Source: Chaetoceros tenuissimus (taxonomy: Eukaryota; Bacillariophyta; Thalassiosirophyceae; Chaetocerotales; Chaetocerotaceae). From it: a DNA stretch of 64,000 nucleotides. Within the stretch, counting starts at the first letter, position 1. Every line of letters begins with the position of its first letter. A model generated the notes under the pieces. That model saw nothing but the letters and a program-made list of their open reading frames with translations, searched no databases and was not told the origin of the DNA. The stretch spans positions 1-64,000 of the forward strand of contig BLLK01000074.1 in assembly GCA_021927905.1 (NCBI GenBank). The letters are read 5' to 3'. Positions 31,544 to 41,610 of this stretch are shown piece by piece. A program made the translations under genes and the position numbers.

Positions 31544-32682
31544 ATGTCGGAGGTACCACCAACCCGTATGAACCAGCAGGTCTTCAAGGGAAAGAAGAAG
31601 GCTGCTGAATCTGGACACAAGCTTTTGAAGAAGAAGGCTGATGCACTGAAGGTGTGTGTTGCGTTGTTGTTTTAGGATATGTATACAATAGACGTGAAGG
31701 GAAGATATGTGTTTCAAATCAGCCTTCATCATTTTCAATGGATGGAGGAAAATTTTATAGCGATGTTTAGCTTCATTATGGTGAAAGAATCATGGGTTCG
31801 AGCATATCTATCTAGCTACTTCAAATTGACGACGACACAGCATATGTACTACAAGGACAGACCGAAATTTGTTCTGTACAACTCATATCATATTGTTGTG
31901 GATACTGTCCATTGAATTACTTTCATAACTAACTTCCTTTATCCTTTCCTCATGATCTCATAGGTTAAATTTCGTGATTATGCTAAAATGATTGCAGAGA
32001 CAAAGGGAACAATGTCCACAGATGCAACCACTGCTTTCTTCTCTTTGACTCAAGCAGAATATGCTGCTGGAAACTTCAAGCAAAAGGTAGCAGAAGGAAC
32101 ACTTACTGCTCGTGTTCGTGTAGGTGCTGGAATTGATAATGTAGCTGGAGTTAAGCTTCCCGTATTCACTATTTACGAAACTGGAGGTCCAGCGGATAAT
32201 CAGTCCTTGGGACTCATTGGAGGAGGAAAGAAGGTTGTACAAGTTAGAGAAAGATTCACAGTCTTTTTGAGTCAGTTGATTAAGCTTGCTAGTTTGCAGA
32301 CAAGTTTTGTTACACTTGATGAAGCTATGAAGGTTACCAATAGACGTGTGAATGCTTTGGAGAATGTAACCATTCCAAAGATTCAAAATGTACTTGATTA
32401 CATTGATCGTGAGCTTGATGAGTTGGAGAGAGAAGGTGAGTAGATTTATTTTTGACTGTTTAGTTTATGTTATTACATTGAATATGGTACTAGTCCATGT
32501 TTCTAACCACCGTTTTTCACTCTATAGATTTCACACGTCTTAAGCTTGTTCAGGGTAAGAAGGAAGAGGTTACTGTAAACGTAAGCGATGCTACAAACAA
32601 GATGAGCAAATTGGACATTAACCAAGACAAGGATATCACCGCAACATTTGATGCACAAGATGACGAGGATGTTGTTTTCTAA
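31544..32682 (+). CDS. VMA8: V-type proton ATPase subunit D
   Basis: Exons 31544..31651, 31964..32435, 32528..32682 (introns of 312 and 92 nt), 244 aa. The first exon encodes MSEVPPTRMNQQVFKGKKKA and the coiled-coil start GHKLLKKKADALK. Exon 2 carries the middle part and the conserved RRVNALENVTIPKIQNVLDYI. Exon 3 reads DFTRLKLVQGKKEE. These are the hallmarks of subunit D, the central rotor stalk of the V1 sector that couples ATP hydrolysis to proton pumping across endomembranes. The tail is acidic (TFDAQDDEDVVF). The first intron is the longest in this stretch. Length matches the family (about 245-260 aa). Confidence 0.95.
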
Positions 32683-33034
32683 TTTTTCAAAACTTTCGAG
32701 TCTGAATTTTTGATGTGAAATAAATTACTTTAAAGTTCAATTTTATATTTTGATCACCATGTATTGCTATTTTTCTTCGTGTAATCATGAAAGAAAATTG
32801 GTCTATTGTGATTGCATCAAAAAGGCTGAACGCCAATTGGAATTGGATCTTCCTCCTTCGATGTATACAGACTGGCTTTGAGAAATCCAGTCTGGTGAAC
32901 ATACAAAATCCATAGTTCTATAATTTCTATATTTTCCACCAACTTTTCAGAAAATATGCATATTATTATATAAATAGCTTTGTTATCTTATATCAAAATT
33001 CGATATCTCATTTGCTTTGCTGTGAAAAACACAC
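32683..33034. other. Intergenic, convergent 3' ends
   Basis: 352 AT-rich nt between the V-ATPase D and KAS II stops; nothing coding. Confidence 0.35.
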
Positions 33035-34508
33035 TTATTCAGTGTATTTCTTGAACAAAATAGCTGCATTATGTCCACCGAACCCCAAGTTTGTACTCAT
33101 AGCTCCAGTTACCTCCATTTCTCTCTTCTCATTTGGTACATAATCCAAGTCACACTCTGGATCTGGAGTTTCATAGTTAGTAGTTGGTGGAACAACATTG
33201 TCTGAAATAGCTCTTGCAGCTACAACAGCCTCAAGTCCACCTGCTGCTCCCAATGTGTGTCTGAACACAACAAAGTACAAAACGTAAGTATAACGACTAA
33301 GGCAAGATGATTTTCGAAATTGATGCAACAAAGAAATAAATGACTTACCCTGTAACACATTTTGTACTAGAAACAACGAGATCTTTGTTGGTTGCATGTT
33401 CACCAAAGACGGTCTTGATTGCCATTGTCTCAAATTTATCATTGTATGCTGTGGAAGTTCCATGTGCATTGATGTAACTAACTTCAGTCTTTTCCATTCC
33501 ACTCATGTCCATAGCCATTTCCATTGCCGCAGCTAAACCTCTTCCTTCCGGCGCAGGAGTAGTAATATGGTGTGCATCACAAGTAGCACCATATCCTACA
33601 AGCTCACAGTAAATCTTTGCCCCACGTTTCTTTGCAGAAGCCAAACTCTCAAGCAAGACAACACCTGCACCTTCTCCCATGATGAAACCACCTCTTCCAG
33701 CATCGAAAGGTCTAGATCCAGCAGTAGGATTGTCATTAAAGTTAGTATTCATAGCCTTCATACTAGAAAATCCAGCGTAAATCAATGGGGTGATGGTTGC
33801 CTCTGTTCCTCCTGCAAGCATCATATCTACATGTCCATCTGCAATCATTCCCATAGCCTCACCAATTGCATGTGATCCAGAAGCACACGCAGAAGTAACT
33901 CCATAGTTAGGTCCCTTGCATCCACATTCAATTCCAATAACTCCAGAAGCAGTATTACCCAAAAGTGCAGGAATAGTAAATGGAGAAACACGTGGACGAT
34001 CTGGTTTCTTGGCAAGTTTCAAAGTTTCTTTTTCAAAAGTTTCTGCTCCTCCAAAAGCAGTTCCAACCATGACTCCAATTCTCTCTGCATTCTCAAGAGT
34101 CTCAGGTGTGTCTCCAATCTTTCCATCCTTCATAGCAAGTCTTGCTGCTGCCACAGCGAAATGAGTATAACGATCGTTGGACTTGACATTCTTTGGATTG
34201 GTAAAGTGATCATTTGCGTCAAACATATCATCTGGAACCTCGGATCCAATTTGACATGGGTACGCCGATGCATCGAATCTGGTTACTTTTCCAATAGAAG
34301 ATTTTCCATCGATACAGGATTGAAAGAAATCTTCATGACCGATTCCACATCCTGAAACTACTCCAAGACCAGTAACAACGACACGTTCTTCATCCGACTT
34401 GGTTGCATCCAATTGAGAGAATGATTTCACAGAAGATTTTCCTGCTGGAGCAAAAGCGGAAATCTGAGTAGAGATGAGAAGCACGAGTGTAGATTGAAAT
34501 ACTTTCAT
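33035..34508 (-). CDS. fabF: Plastid 3-oxoacyl-ACP synthase II (KAS II)
   Basis: Exons 34508..33349 and 33260..33035 (88-nt intron, phase 2), 461 aa. Signal peptide and SAFAP motif ([16 protein letters not shown]) mark a plastid protein. It elongates acyl-ACP in type II fatty-acid synthesis. The catalytic set is present: TSACASGSH with C208, [15 protein letters not shown] with H349, and [15 protein letters not shown] with H388 at the exon junction. [14 protein letters not shown] and [13 protein letters not shown] are further family blocks. It is divergent from the NhaD-like plastid gene across 384 nt. Confidence 0.95.
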
Positions 34509-34892
34509 TGTTGAAAATCTGTAGAATTGTTTATGAGAATGCTATGGCAATTCGTATCTCTATTTCTTGGTAAATAGAGTGTGTTTCAGCACCTTTGAGA
34601 AAAGCTGAGAAAAGGTATCTTCATCTACGTCATAGGCAGGTAAGGTATCTTAGATACATACGTATGTCAAGTTTGCAAACGGATATGTTTCACTGTTTTT
34701 AGCGATCAAACGTCATTGCTACTTAAGCCCCTTTTTGGCGCGCCATTTTTTAGGAAAAAGATCTGTTTGTGTGGCAGAGAGCCAACAAAAATGAACGAGC
34801 AAAGCTCTCGAAGAAGATGAGAGGAAGCCAATTGAAATTGTGATGTGTTGTGAGATCCAATAGCTTTGCTTCATATAATTCCGAATCCTAAA
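34509..34892. promoter_or_regulatory. Bidirectional promoter of two plastid-protein genes
   Basis: Holds ACGTCA (34627-34632), a bZIP/CRE-type core, and GGTATCTTAGATAC (34643-34656), a partly self-complementary element. GGTATCTT also occurs at 34614. No gene is supported. Confidence 0.45.
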
Positions 34893-37174
34893 ATGAAATT
34901 CCAAGGAGCAATTCTTCTAGCTTCGATACAAGGTATCAGTGCCTTTGCACCTGCTAGCTTTGTACCACATGCTACAGGAAAGAATCAGCTTACGTATCGT
35001 GCTGCTCCATCTGTATCTTCATCCTGTACATCTTTGAACCAAGCCTCTATCGGAGATCAATGCCTTTTGACTCCAGAAGGATTCGGATTCACATCAAGTG
35101 CTGAACGTATTCTGAAGGAAACACATAAAGGAGAATCTTCTGGATTTGCAGCTGTGAATGGAAATGATAGCGTTATTGATGTCATGCAAACCATTACTTC
35201 TGGAGAAGACGATGTAGCACTTGTTTACGACGGAACTGACTTGTTGGGAATCTTTACAGAGTCCGATTATATTAATGTAAGTCATTGCTGTATAATATAT
35301 GGGAATCTGAGGCGAGGCGTTTTTTTATTCTATTCAATATCAATGTTGCTCATTCTATTTTATTCATTTCATAGTTCTCTACGAAAAGAGCAAAGGCTTC
35401 CAATGAAGCAGAATCTGCAAAATTCCTTGTTTCACCAATTAAAGATTTTGTTACACCAGCTTCAAAGCTTATTTCAATTCCTGCTGATGGCACAGCTAGT
35501 CAAGCTATTGCAGCTATGCAAAAGGCAGATGTGCGTCATGTTGTTGTGGAAGAAGGAAGTAGAATTGTAGGTGTTATTAGTATGCAAGATGTTATGAAAA
35601 CTATCCAGAAAGATGAAAGATTGAGTTTGGATTCTCTTCAAAAGAAATTCCCTGGATTGCAAGACCCTATGAGTCAAATGAGAGAAGAAATCAAGAGTCA
35701 AGCCAATTCTTTGGCGAGAGATCCAGAAACTGCAAAGAAGGATTTGATTCGCGCAGGAACAGCTATCTTATCAGCGGTTACTGTAGGAGGTTTCCTTTCC
35801 GGAAGTCCATGGTTGTATGATCATGCTGACTTGGCAATGATTGGTATCTTTGTACTTGGATATCTCTTTATTATTTTAGAGGAAGTTTTTGAATTTGACA
35901 AGGCAGCAGTTGCTTTGTTGATGAGTACTGGAATGTGGGTTACTTATGCAGATTATTTCAGCAAAGCACATGGTGTTTCCACTGATACAGTTGTCGAGCA
36001 ACTTGGAGAACAGTTATCCGAAGTGTCAGAGATTTGCTTCTTCCTTTTGGCAGCGAGTACTATTGTGGAGGTTGTTGATGCACATCAAGGATTCAAAGTT
36101 GTTACCAATCAAATTACTACGAAATCCAAGAAGACTCTGTTCTGGACCATTGGAATCCTCACATTTTTCCTTTCAGCTATTTTGAACAACTTGACCGTTA
36201 CAATTGTTATGGTTTCCCTTCTCAAGAAGCTTGTGCCAGTAGAATCAGACCGTAGATTGTTTGGTGCTATGGTTGTTGTAGCTGCAAATGCTGGAGGAGT
36301 ATGGACACCAATCGGAGATGTTACCACCACCATGCTTTGGATGAGTAATCAGTTATCAACTGTTCCAACCGTGACTGAACTATTTTTGCCATCTGTGGTT
36401 TGTCTCATTGGATCTTTGGCGTTCCTTGTGAATCAAGTTGAAGAAGACGGTTCCCTTGATAACTCCAACTTACCAGAACCATCTCCATTGGCTACCCGTG
36501 GCCAGGTTGTCTTCTGGTCTGGTATTGCCTCTCTACTAGCAGTACCAGTGTTTGCGGAGTTCACTGGATTACCACCATACATTGCAATGCTCACTGGTCT
36601 TGGAGCAATTTGGACTTTGACAGATATTATTCACATGGGCGAAGAAGAGGAGTCTGATTTGAAAGTACCTGCAGCTTTATCGAAATTGGACACAGCTGGA
36701 ATTCTTTTCTTCCTCGGAATTTTGATGAGTATTGGAGTACTAGATAAGAGTGGTCTTTTGAAGGATCTTGCAATCTTCTTAAATGAGAATTTACCAACTC
36801 AAGATATCATTGCTACTGTAATTGGTCTTGCATCTGCTTTGATTGACAACGTGCCTTTGGTGGCAGCTACGCAAGGCATGTATGACCTAACTGAATTTGG
36901 AACTGATGACAAATTGTGGCAGTTGATTGCTCTTTGTGCAGGAACTGGAGGGTCTATCTTGGTTATTGGGTCTGCCAGTGGTGTAGCTCTCATGGGACTC
37001 GAGAAAGTGGACTTTCTATGGTATGCAAAGAAGGTTTCCATTGGAGCAGCAGTTGGTTACTTCGCGGGGATTGCGACATACTTGGCACAAAATGAATTGC
37101 TTCATGGTGGACTTTTCAATGCTGTTGTTCCAGAGGCAATGGCTGCAGTGGATGTAGTTGCACAAAGTATCTAA
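34893..37174 (+). CDS. Plastid NhaD-type Na+/H+ antiporter with N-terminal CBS pair
   Basis: Exons 34893..35276 and 35375..37174 (98-nt intron, phase 0), 727 aa. ATG 34893 opens MKFQGAILLASIQGISAFAP, a signal peptide with SAFAP plastid motif. Residues about 75-235 form two CBS modules (DVMQTITSGEDDVALVYDG; SQAIAAMQKADVRHVVVEEG with VGVISMQDVMKTI), usually adenine-nucleotide sensors. From about 280 follow some 12 helices of the ion-transporter superfamily (YLFIILEEVFEFDKAAVALL, SAILNNLTVTIVM, AGGVWTPIGDVTTTMLW, ALIDNVPLVAATQGMY, GTGGSILVIGSASGVAL), as in NhaD and plant plastid NHD1. It probably exports Na+ from the plastid stroma. The second CBS domain begins in exon 2. Confidence 0.92.
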
Positions 37175-38103
37175 AATAAGTAAATATGACTAATGCATAT
37201 GACTAGTCAATTTGATTTGAATACACATGGCTTTGTACAGGTTACGTTCATCATGAAACTAAAACTTGGAACTTCAAAGATCACATTGAGTCAGCTCGAC
37301 TCGACTCGACTCAACTTCAATGTTACTCTGATTTTTTTGAAACTGGAATAGTAAGACATGGAAGGCTAGATATCTCCATGTGGAAAGTTCAAGTTGAAGA
37401 TTGTATGAACTGAGTATGATTTGTGAAGTTTGTTACCAGACGCAAATGTTTTTGGAAAATGAGAGAAGGCAGGAAATGTCAGATTGTCGACAACTATTAG
37501 AGAAGCAATCTGTAGCGAGGAAAAGTTCAAGTTGACCGTAAGGTTCACTTCTACAGTACTTTTTTCCACTCACAATCGAGAGAAATCAGTTATCCATATG
37601 TTATCTTGGATGTCATTGAATCTTTCAGTACGTATAACTCCACTGCTTGGGTCGCTATCGCTTGTTTGAGTATTGAGGAAGTATCCAAGGGGGAAGAAAA
37701 TTCACTTTTCGGAGTAATGAGAATGTAGTACCGGATGGAAATTTTCCCAAATTAGAGAACAGTGGGAATCATATTCCTTTGCGCTGGCAGCAGTAGAGAT
37801 TGTTGAAGTGCATGCAAGGCAGTCGTACCAATTGACCAACTCATTGAATAGTCCGTCCGTAATGTGTCTCTTTTCCTAGTTTCTCTCGAAACACGACTGT
37901 TTCTGTCTTCAGGAGAATGCGGTCTCCATTTCTTCTATACAAAAAGCATGCAGATCGGTCTTGCCAAATCATTTTATTACAGTTCTCGCTTCTCTTTGCA
38001 CTTGAACTTGAAGCTGAAACTTGAAGCTCATCTATGAGTTAGTTCTTCCCTTCATTTCATTTTATAAATTCTCGCTCGCAACCCTTACTTTCAATTGTCT
38101 ACC
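37175..38103. other. Intergenic, with CTCGA tandem repeat
   Basis: 929 nt. A (CTCGA) run of about four units lies at 37295-37314. No ORF has convincing composition. Confidence 0.35.
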
Positions 38104-38727
38104 ATGGATATTGTTATGAATTTACCTAACAATGGTTTTCGCTATCTATGCGAAAAGGATGTTCTTCAGAGTAATATCTTTTTTACCATTTTACAAGCTC
38201 AAAAAGATGCAGTGTACAATTATTTCGACTTGAAGAAAAGAATATTCTTAATGGAATGGGATATCATCAACGAAAATATTGTAATTATTTCTAAGCAATC
38301 GCATGTTGAGGAATCTAGGTATAGAAAGATTATAGATGACCTGCGTCTACTGCGTTCAGCTGTTTTTTCGTTGCACGAATTGCTACAAACCAATCTCAAT
38401 GATTTCAAAAGAGCACTTTTAGAATACGAGAAGAGAAGTAACACGAACATATACGAGGAAGAACTTGAGTGCTTGCTTGAGACGCATGGATTTATGGAAG
38501 GAGAATGGACCGAAGAGTTACTAGACAAATTGAGTGAGAAACTGACATTGTTAGAAGAGAAGAGAAGCGATGATAGCATGGGAATACGTATCTCCTTCAA
38601 AAAATGGAGTTTGATTCCATCCAAGAAGAAAGAACCGTCCAAAAATAAATCATCCAAAAGAGGCACGCGACTTTCCTTAATTTTTAGTAGAAAGGAGAGT
38701 AGATCGTGCCCGAACCTTAAAGCTTAA
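38104..38727 (+). CDS. Hypothetical helical protein with basic tail
   Basis: 207 aa from the first true ATG at 38104. Mostly charged, amphipathic helices (NDFKRALLEYEKRSN, EELLDKLSEKLTLLEEKR) and a Lys/Arg/Ser-rich C-terminus (SKKKEPSKNKSSKRGTRLSL). No signal peptide or membrane helix. I do not recognise it. The lack of stops over 624 nt and a preceding promoter-sized gap support it as a gene. Confidence 0.55.
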   Translation: MDIVMNLPNNGFRYLCEKDVLQSNIFFTILQAQKDAVYNYFDLKKRIFLMEWDIINENIVIISKQSHVEESRYRKIIDDLRLLRSAVFSLHELLQTNLNDFKRALLEYEKRSNTNIYEEELECLLETHGFMEGEWTEELLDKLSEKLTLLEEKRSDDSMGIRISFKKWSLIPSKKKEPSKNKSSKRGTRLSLIFSRKESRSCPNLKA

Positions 38728-38775
38728 CCGCAGTAGCTATAGTAATGTATATTAGCTTAAACCGAAGTAACATTT

Positions 38776-41161
38776 TTAACTCAAGTTACCTGTCGTGATT
38801 GTACTCAATGGACCTTTGTCATCGACCTGGGCATCAAGAGACTTTAGTAGATTTGATAATATATTTGCCTTCAAGATATCTGGATTGTCTGAATGACTTT
38901 CATCTTCTGCTCCTTCTCCTATTGTTATTCTGCGATCCGAATCCAAGTCAAGAAGTTGCTCGTCCATTGTTCTCTAAAATAGGAAAAGAGATTCGACTAT
39001 GGAGTTAGAAAAGGAAGTAAATACATATCATCCATATTATTTTTGTTGAACATACCATTACTTCCTCCATTTGTACATCTATCTCATTCTCGTGGTCATC
39101 ATCAAATTCCAGATCTTCGTTTGAAAAGTAATGTTCTAATGTTTCTTTCATTCTTTCCTGAGTTCCAATTCCCTGGAAATTAAAGTCTGGAAAACCAGGC
39201 TCAAGACTTCCTTTCAATATTGAGAAGAACACTTGCTCTTTTATCTCGATTTTTGTATTTACATGTTTTGGTTCTTTTGATCTCATGGAAACGCCCCCAA
39301 TTTCACTAGACATTGAAACAAAATTTTCAAGGCCATCCATGAGATCATTCAATGCCGCAACATTTTCATCATTGTTTTCATTGACATCTTTCTGCGGACG
39401 AACAATATTTTTCATTCGTAATTCAAGATCGTCGATGGATTCCATATCAATCCATTTGTCAGAATCAACGTCAGATGCTCGAGGAGGTGGAAAGTCACGA
39501 GAAACCTCAACTTTATCAAACATATACCTCCGAACGTATTGCAAAGCGTTAGCTACATGGCCAACAATAGGTTTACCTATTCAAAAAAAGGAACACCACA
39601 GTTAATAAAAAGGACATGGTGATATGACTGCAGGAATTGCATCGGGAACCTTACCTGGGTTGGCAATGGGGCAAATACCACTGACTGTAATCTCTGGATT
39701 CCAAACTGGACATTTCAGTATTGTACTTATGTCATCTGCACTTTTATTAGGACCCTTTTCCCAAGCAGATTGTATCCACTGGCCGTCTCCTCCAGCTGTT
39801 TTATCAACCTTCTCTATATAATGTGCAATTCTTTGTTCAGTTGAAGGAACAAAAAGTTCTGGAAAAGATTTTTTATCATCGCTCCCAGTAGAGTTCGATG
39901 TTAGCCACTCAAATCCCAATGACAGTCTAATTCCGCATTCTAATGCATGTCGAAAATGCGAATGTCCATCTCCTCCACTCTTACATTGTCTTTTTATCCT
40001 ATTGACTTCCATAGACTTATAATGTTTCGGGATCTTGATTGGAGGCAACAACTGACCCGCTGCAGTTAGAAGCATCGCATATAAAGTTTTAGGTAACATG
40101 ATCCTAGTAAACACCAAATTTTCAAAAGGAATTTCAATGTGCGTTCCATTTGGTTGACTCTGCATTTGTTTCCCCATTTGAACGGAAACATCTTTTATGG
40201 ATTGTTTGCAAAATGAAGCTATAGCTATGGGTACTAAATCTGGTCGATATTGTATCAATAATGCCAACTCAAGTGGTAACACAATACTCGATGTGTGATA
40301 ATATTCCGTAAGTATTTTCCTTTGTTGACGAATGTCAAGCTTATTTTGTGTCAATACCTGAAGAAAAGGATGTATTCGTTTGTCAATGGCCTTGTTTAAA
40401 CCTTGTAGTTCAGTATTTAAATCGTTGTCTCTATTTAGAGATGTAACTGCATCAAGTGCATCTTTTCGTGTGATGAGAAATGTTTTGCTGGAATTGCTGC
40501 AAACTTCTTGAGCTGTAATAGTAGGCGGTAGAACCAAAACCTCCCCATTCACATAATAAACTCGTTTCCTCATCGCCTCGACACCAATCTCATCGTCAAC
40601 CCACGATGGAAGGAACTCAGCTCCTTCAATAAGCAGTATCTGACCATCATCTATATCAAAACATTCAATTGCCACGCGGTGACCATAGGTATTTGCAAGA
40701 TCCAATGAAATACATTTCATCAAAGCTATTGAATAATATTCGTCTAAAGCATGTGGACCATACCGTACAATTGCTCTTAAATGAGGAATAGAGATGCCCC
40801 CAACATCCTCCTCTTCACAGTGAATCCCAAATGAAATACCTTCACCCCCAACAAACCACTTGTGCTGAAATCTCTTGTTGTATTTTGGTAAAAGTTTTCC
40901 ATGTATTATATTTTGTATGGACGCGAGTTTCATAATGAGATTTTTCCTACAGGATAAATCCCTACATGATGTATCGTCAGTTGAATCTATGCTATATATC
41001 GAAATGACTAATGCATTTTGGAGTTCCATTGCTACCTCCATTCCATCATCATCTTCTTCATTAGATGTGAATTCTTGAAAAGGCAAGTCGAAATCATGTT
41101 CATGATCTCTAATTTTTTGCATATATTCCAGTGCAGCTGGAAGTAACGATCCTTGCTCCAT
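38776..41161 (-). CDS. Ecdysoneless (SGT1/ECD) homologue
   Basis: Exons 41161..39655, 39576..39056, 38973..38776 (introns of 78 and 82 nt), 741 aa. The N-terminal two thirds match the ECD family: ECFDIDDGQILLIEGAEFLP with SWVDDE, NGEVLVLPP, LGFEWLTS, and IDKRIHPFLQVL. Exon 2 carries the DFPPPRASDVDSDKWIDMES block, and the last exons the acidic tail with a QMEEVMRTMDEQL segment typical of the ECD C-terminus. In animals and fungi ECD helps pre-mRNA splicing (PRP8 and R2TP contacts) and cell-cycle control; the role in algae is unknown. The penultimate junction joins EEVM to RTMDEQL in phase 0. Confidence 0.87.
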
Positions 41162-41610
41162 GGGTTTTTAGTAAGTAGTTTTTTCTTCTGTCTTGTCTTT
41201 TCTTATCACTTAACTAGATTTCGATCAAAGCAAACTGCAAAACTTGTAAATAGTATTGGCACATCGTCGGTATCTTCACACAATAGTGTTACGAGTACAC
41301 CACTTCGTACTCACAGCTTTTTGCTTTTCGAAGAAAACCACCCATCGAGCTCATTTTTAGAGATGGGACTCAAACCTACGCGGAATTTTATTTTCTGACC
41401 AAATTAGCTATCGTATATGCGGACAAGCTGCTAGCTCGACCTTTTCATCCGACGCCATAGACATCGCACTTTGCACAACAAAATTAAATGCTCATTGACC
41501 TTTTGATTGTGTGCATTGCTGCACTATTTGCCCTCGAAACAAAGGTAGTGATTATTCTACAGCAGCATAGCATTTGATTTTGCTCAAAGAAAAAGAAGGA
41601 AGGAGCTACA
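41162..41610. promoter_or_regulatory. Divergent intergenic region with dispersed repeat
   Basis: 449 nt between ECD and the F-box gene. TTTAGAGATGGGACTCAA (41356-41373) recurs exactly at 48330-48347. No coding sequence. Confidence 0.4.

Noticed and set aside
37484-37669. Short open frame of 61 codons
   Set aside because: No recognisable composition or conserved motif; long AT-rich gap explains it.
41355-41440. Minus-strand AGGTTTGAGTCCC resembling a tRNA B box
   Set aside because: T-stem has a mismatch and no acceptor stem pairs; the same 18-mer occurs elsewhere as a repeat.
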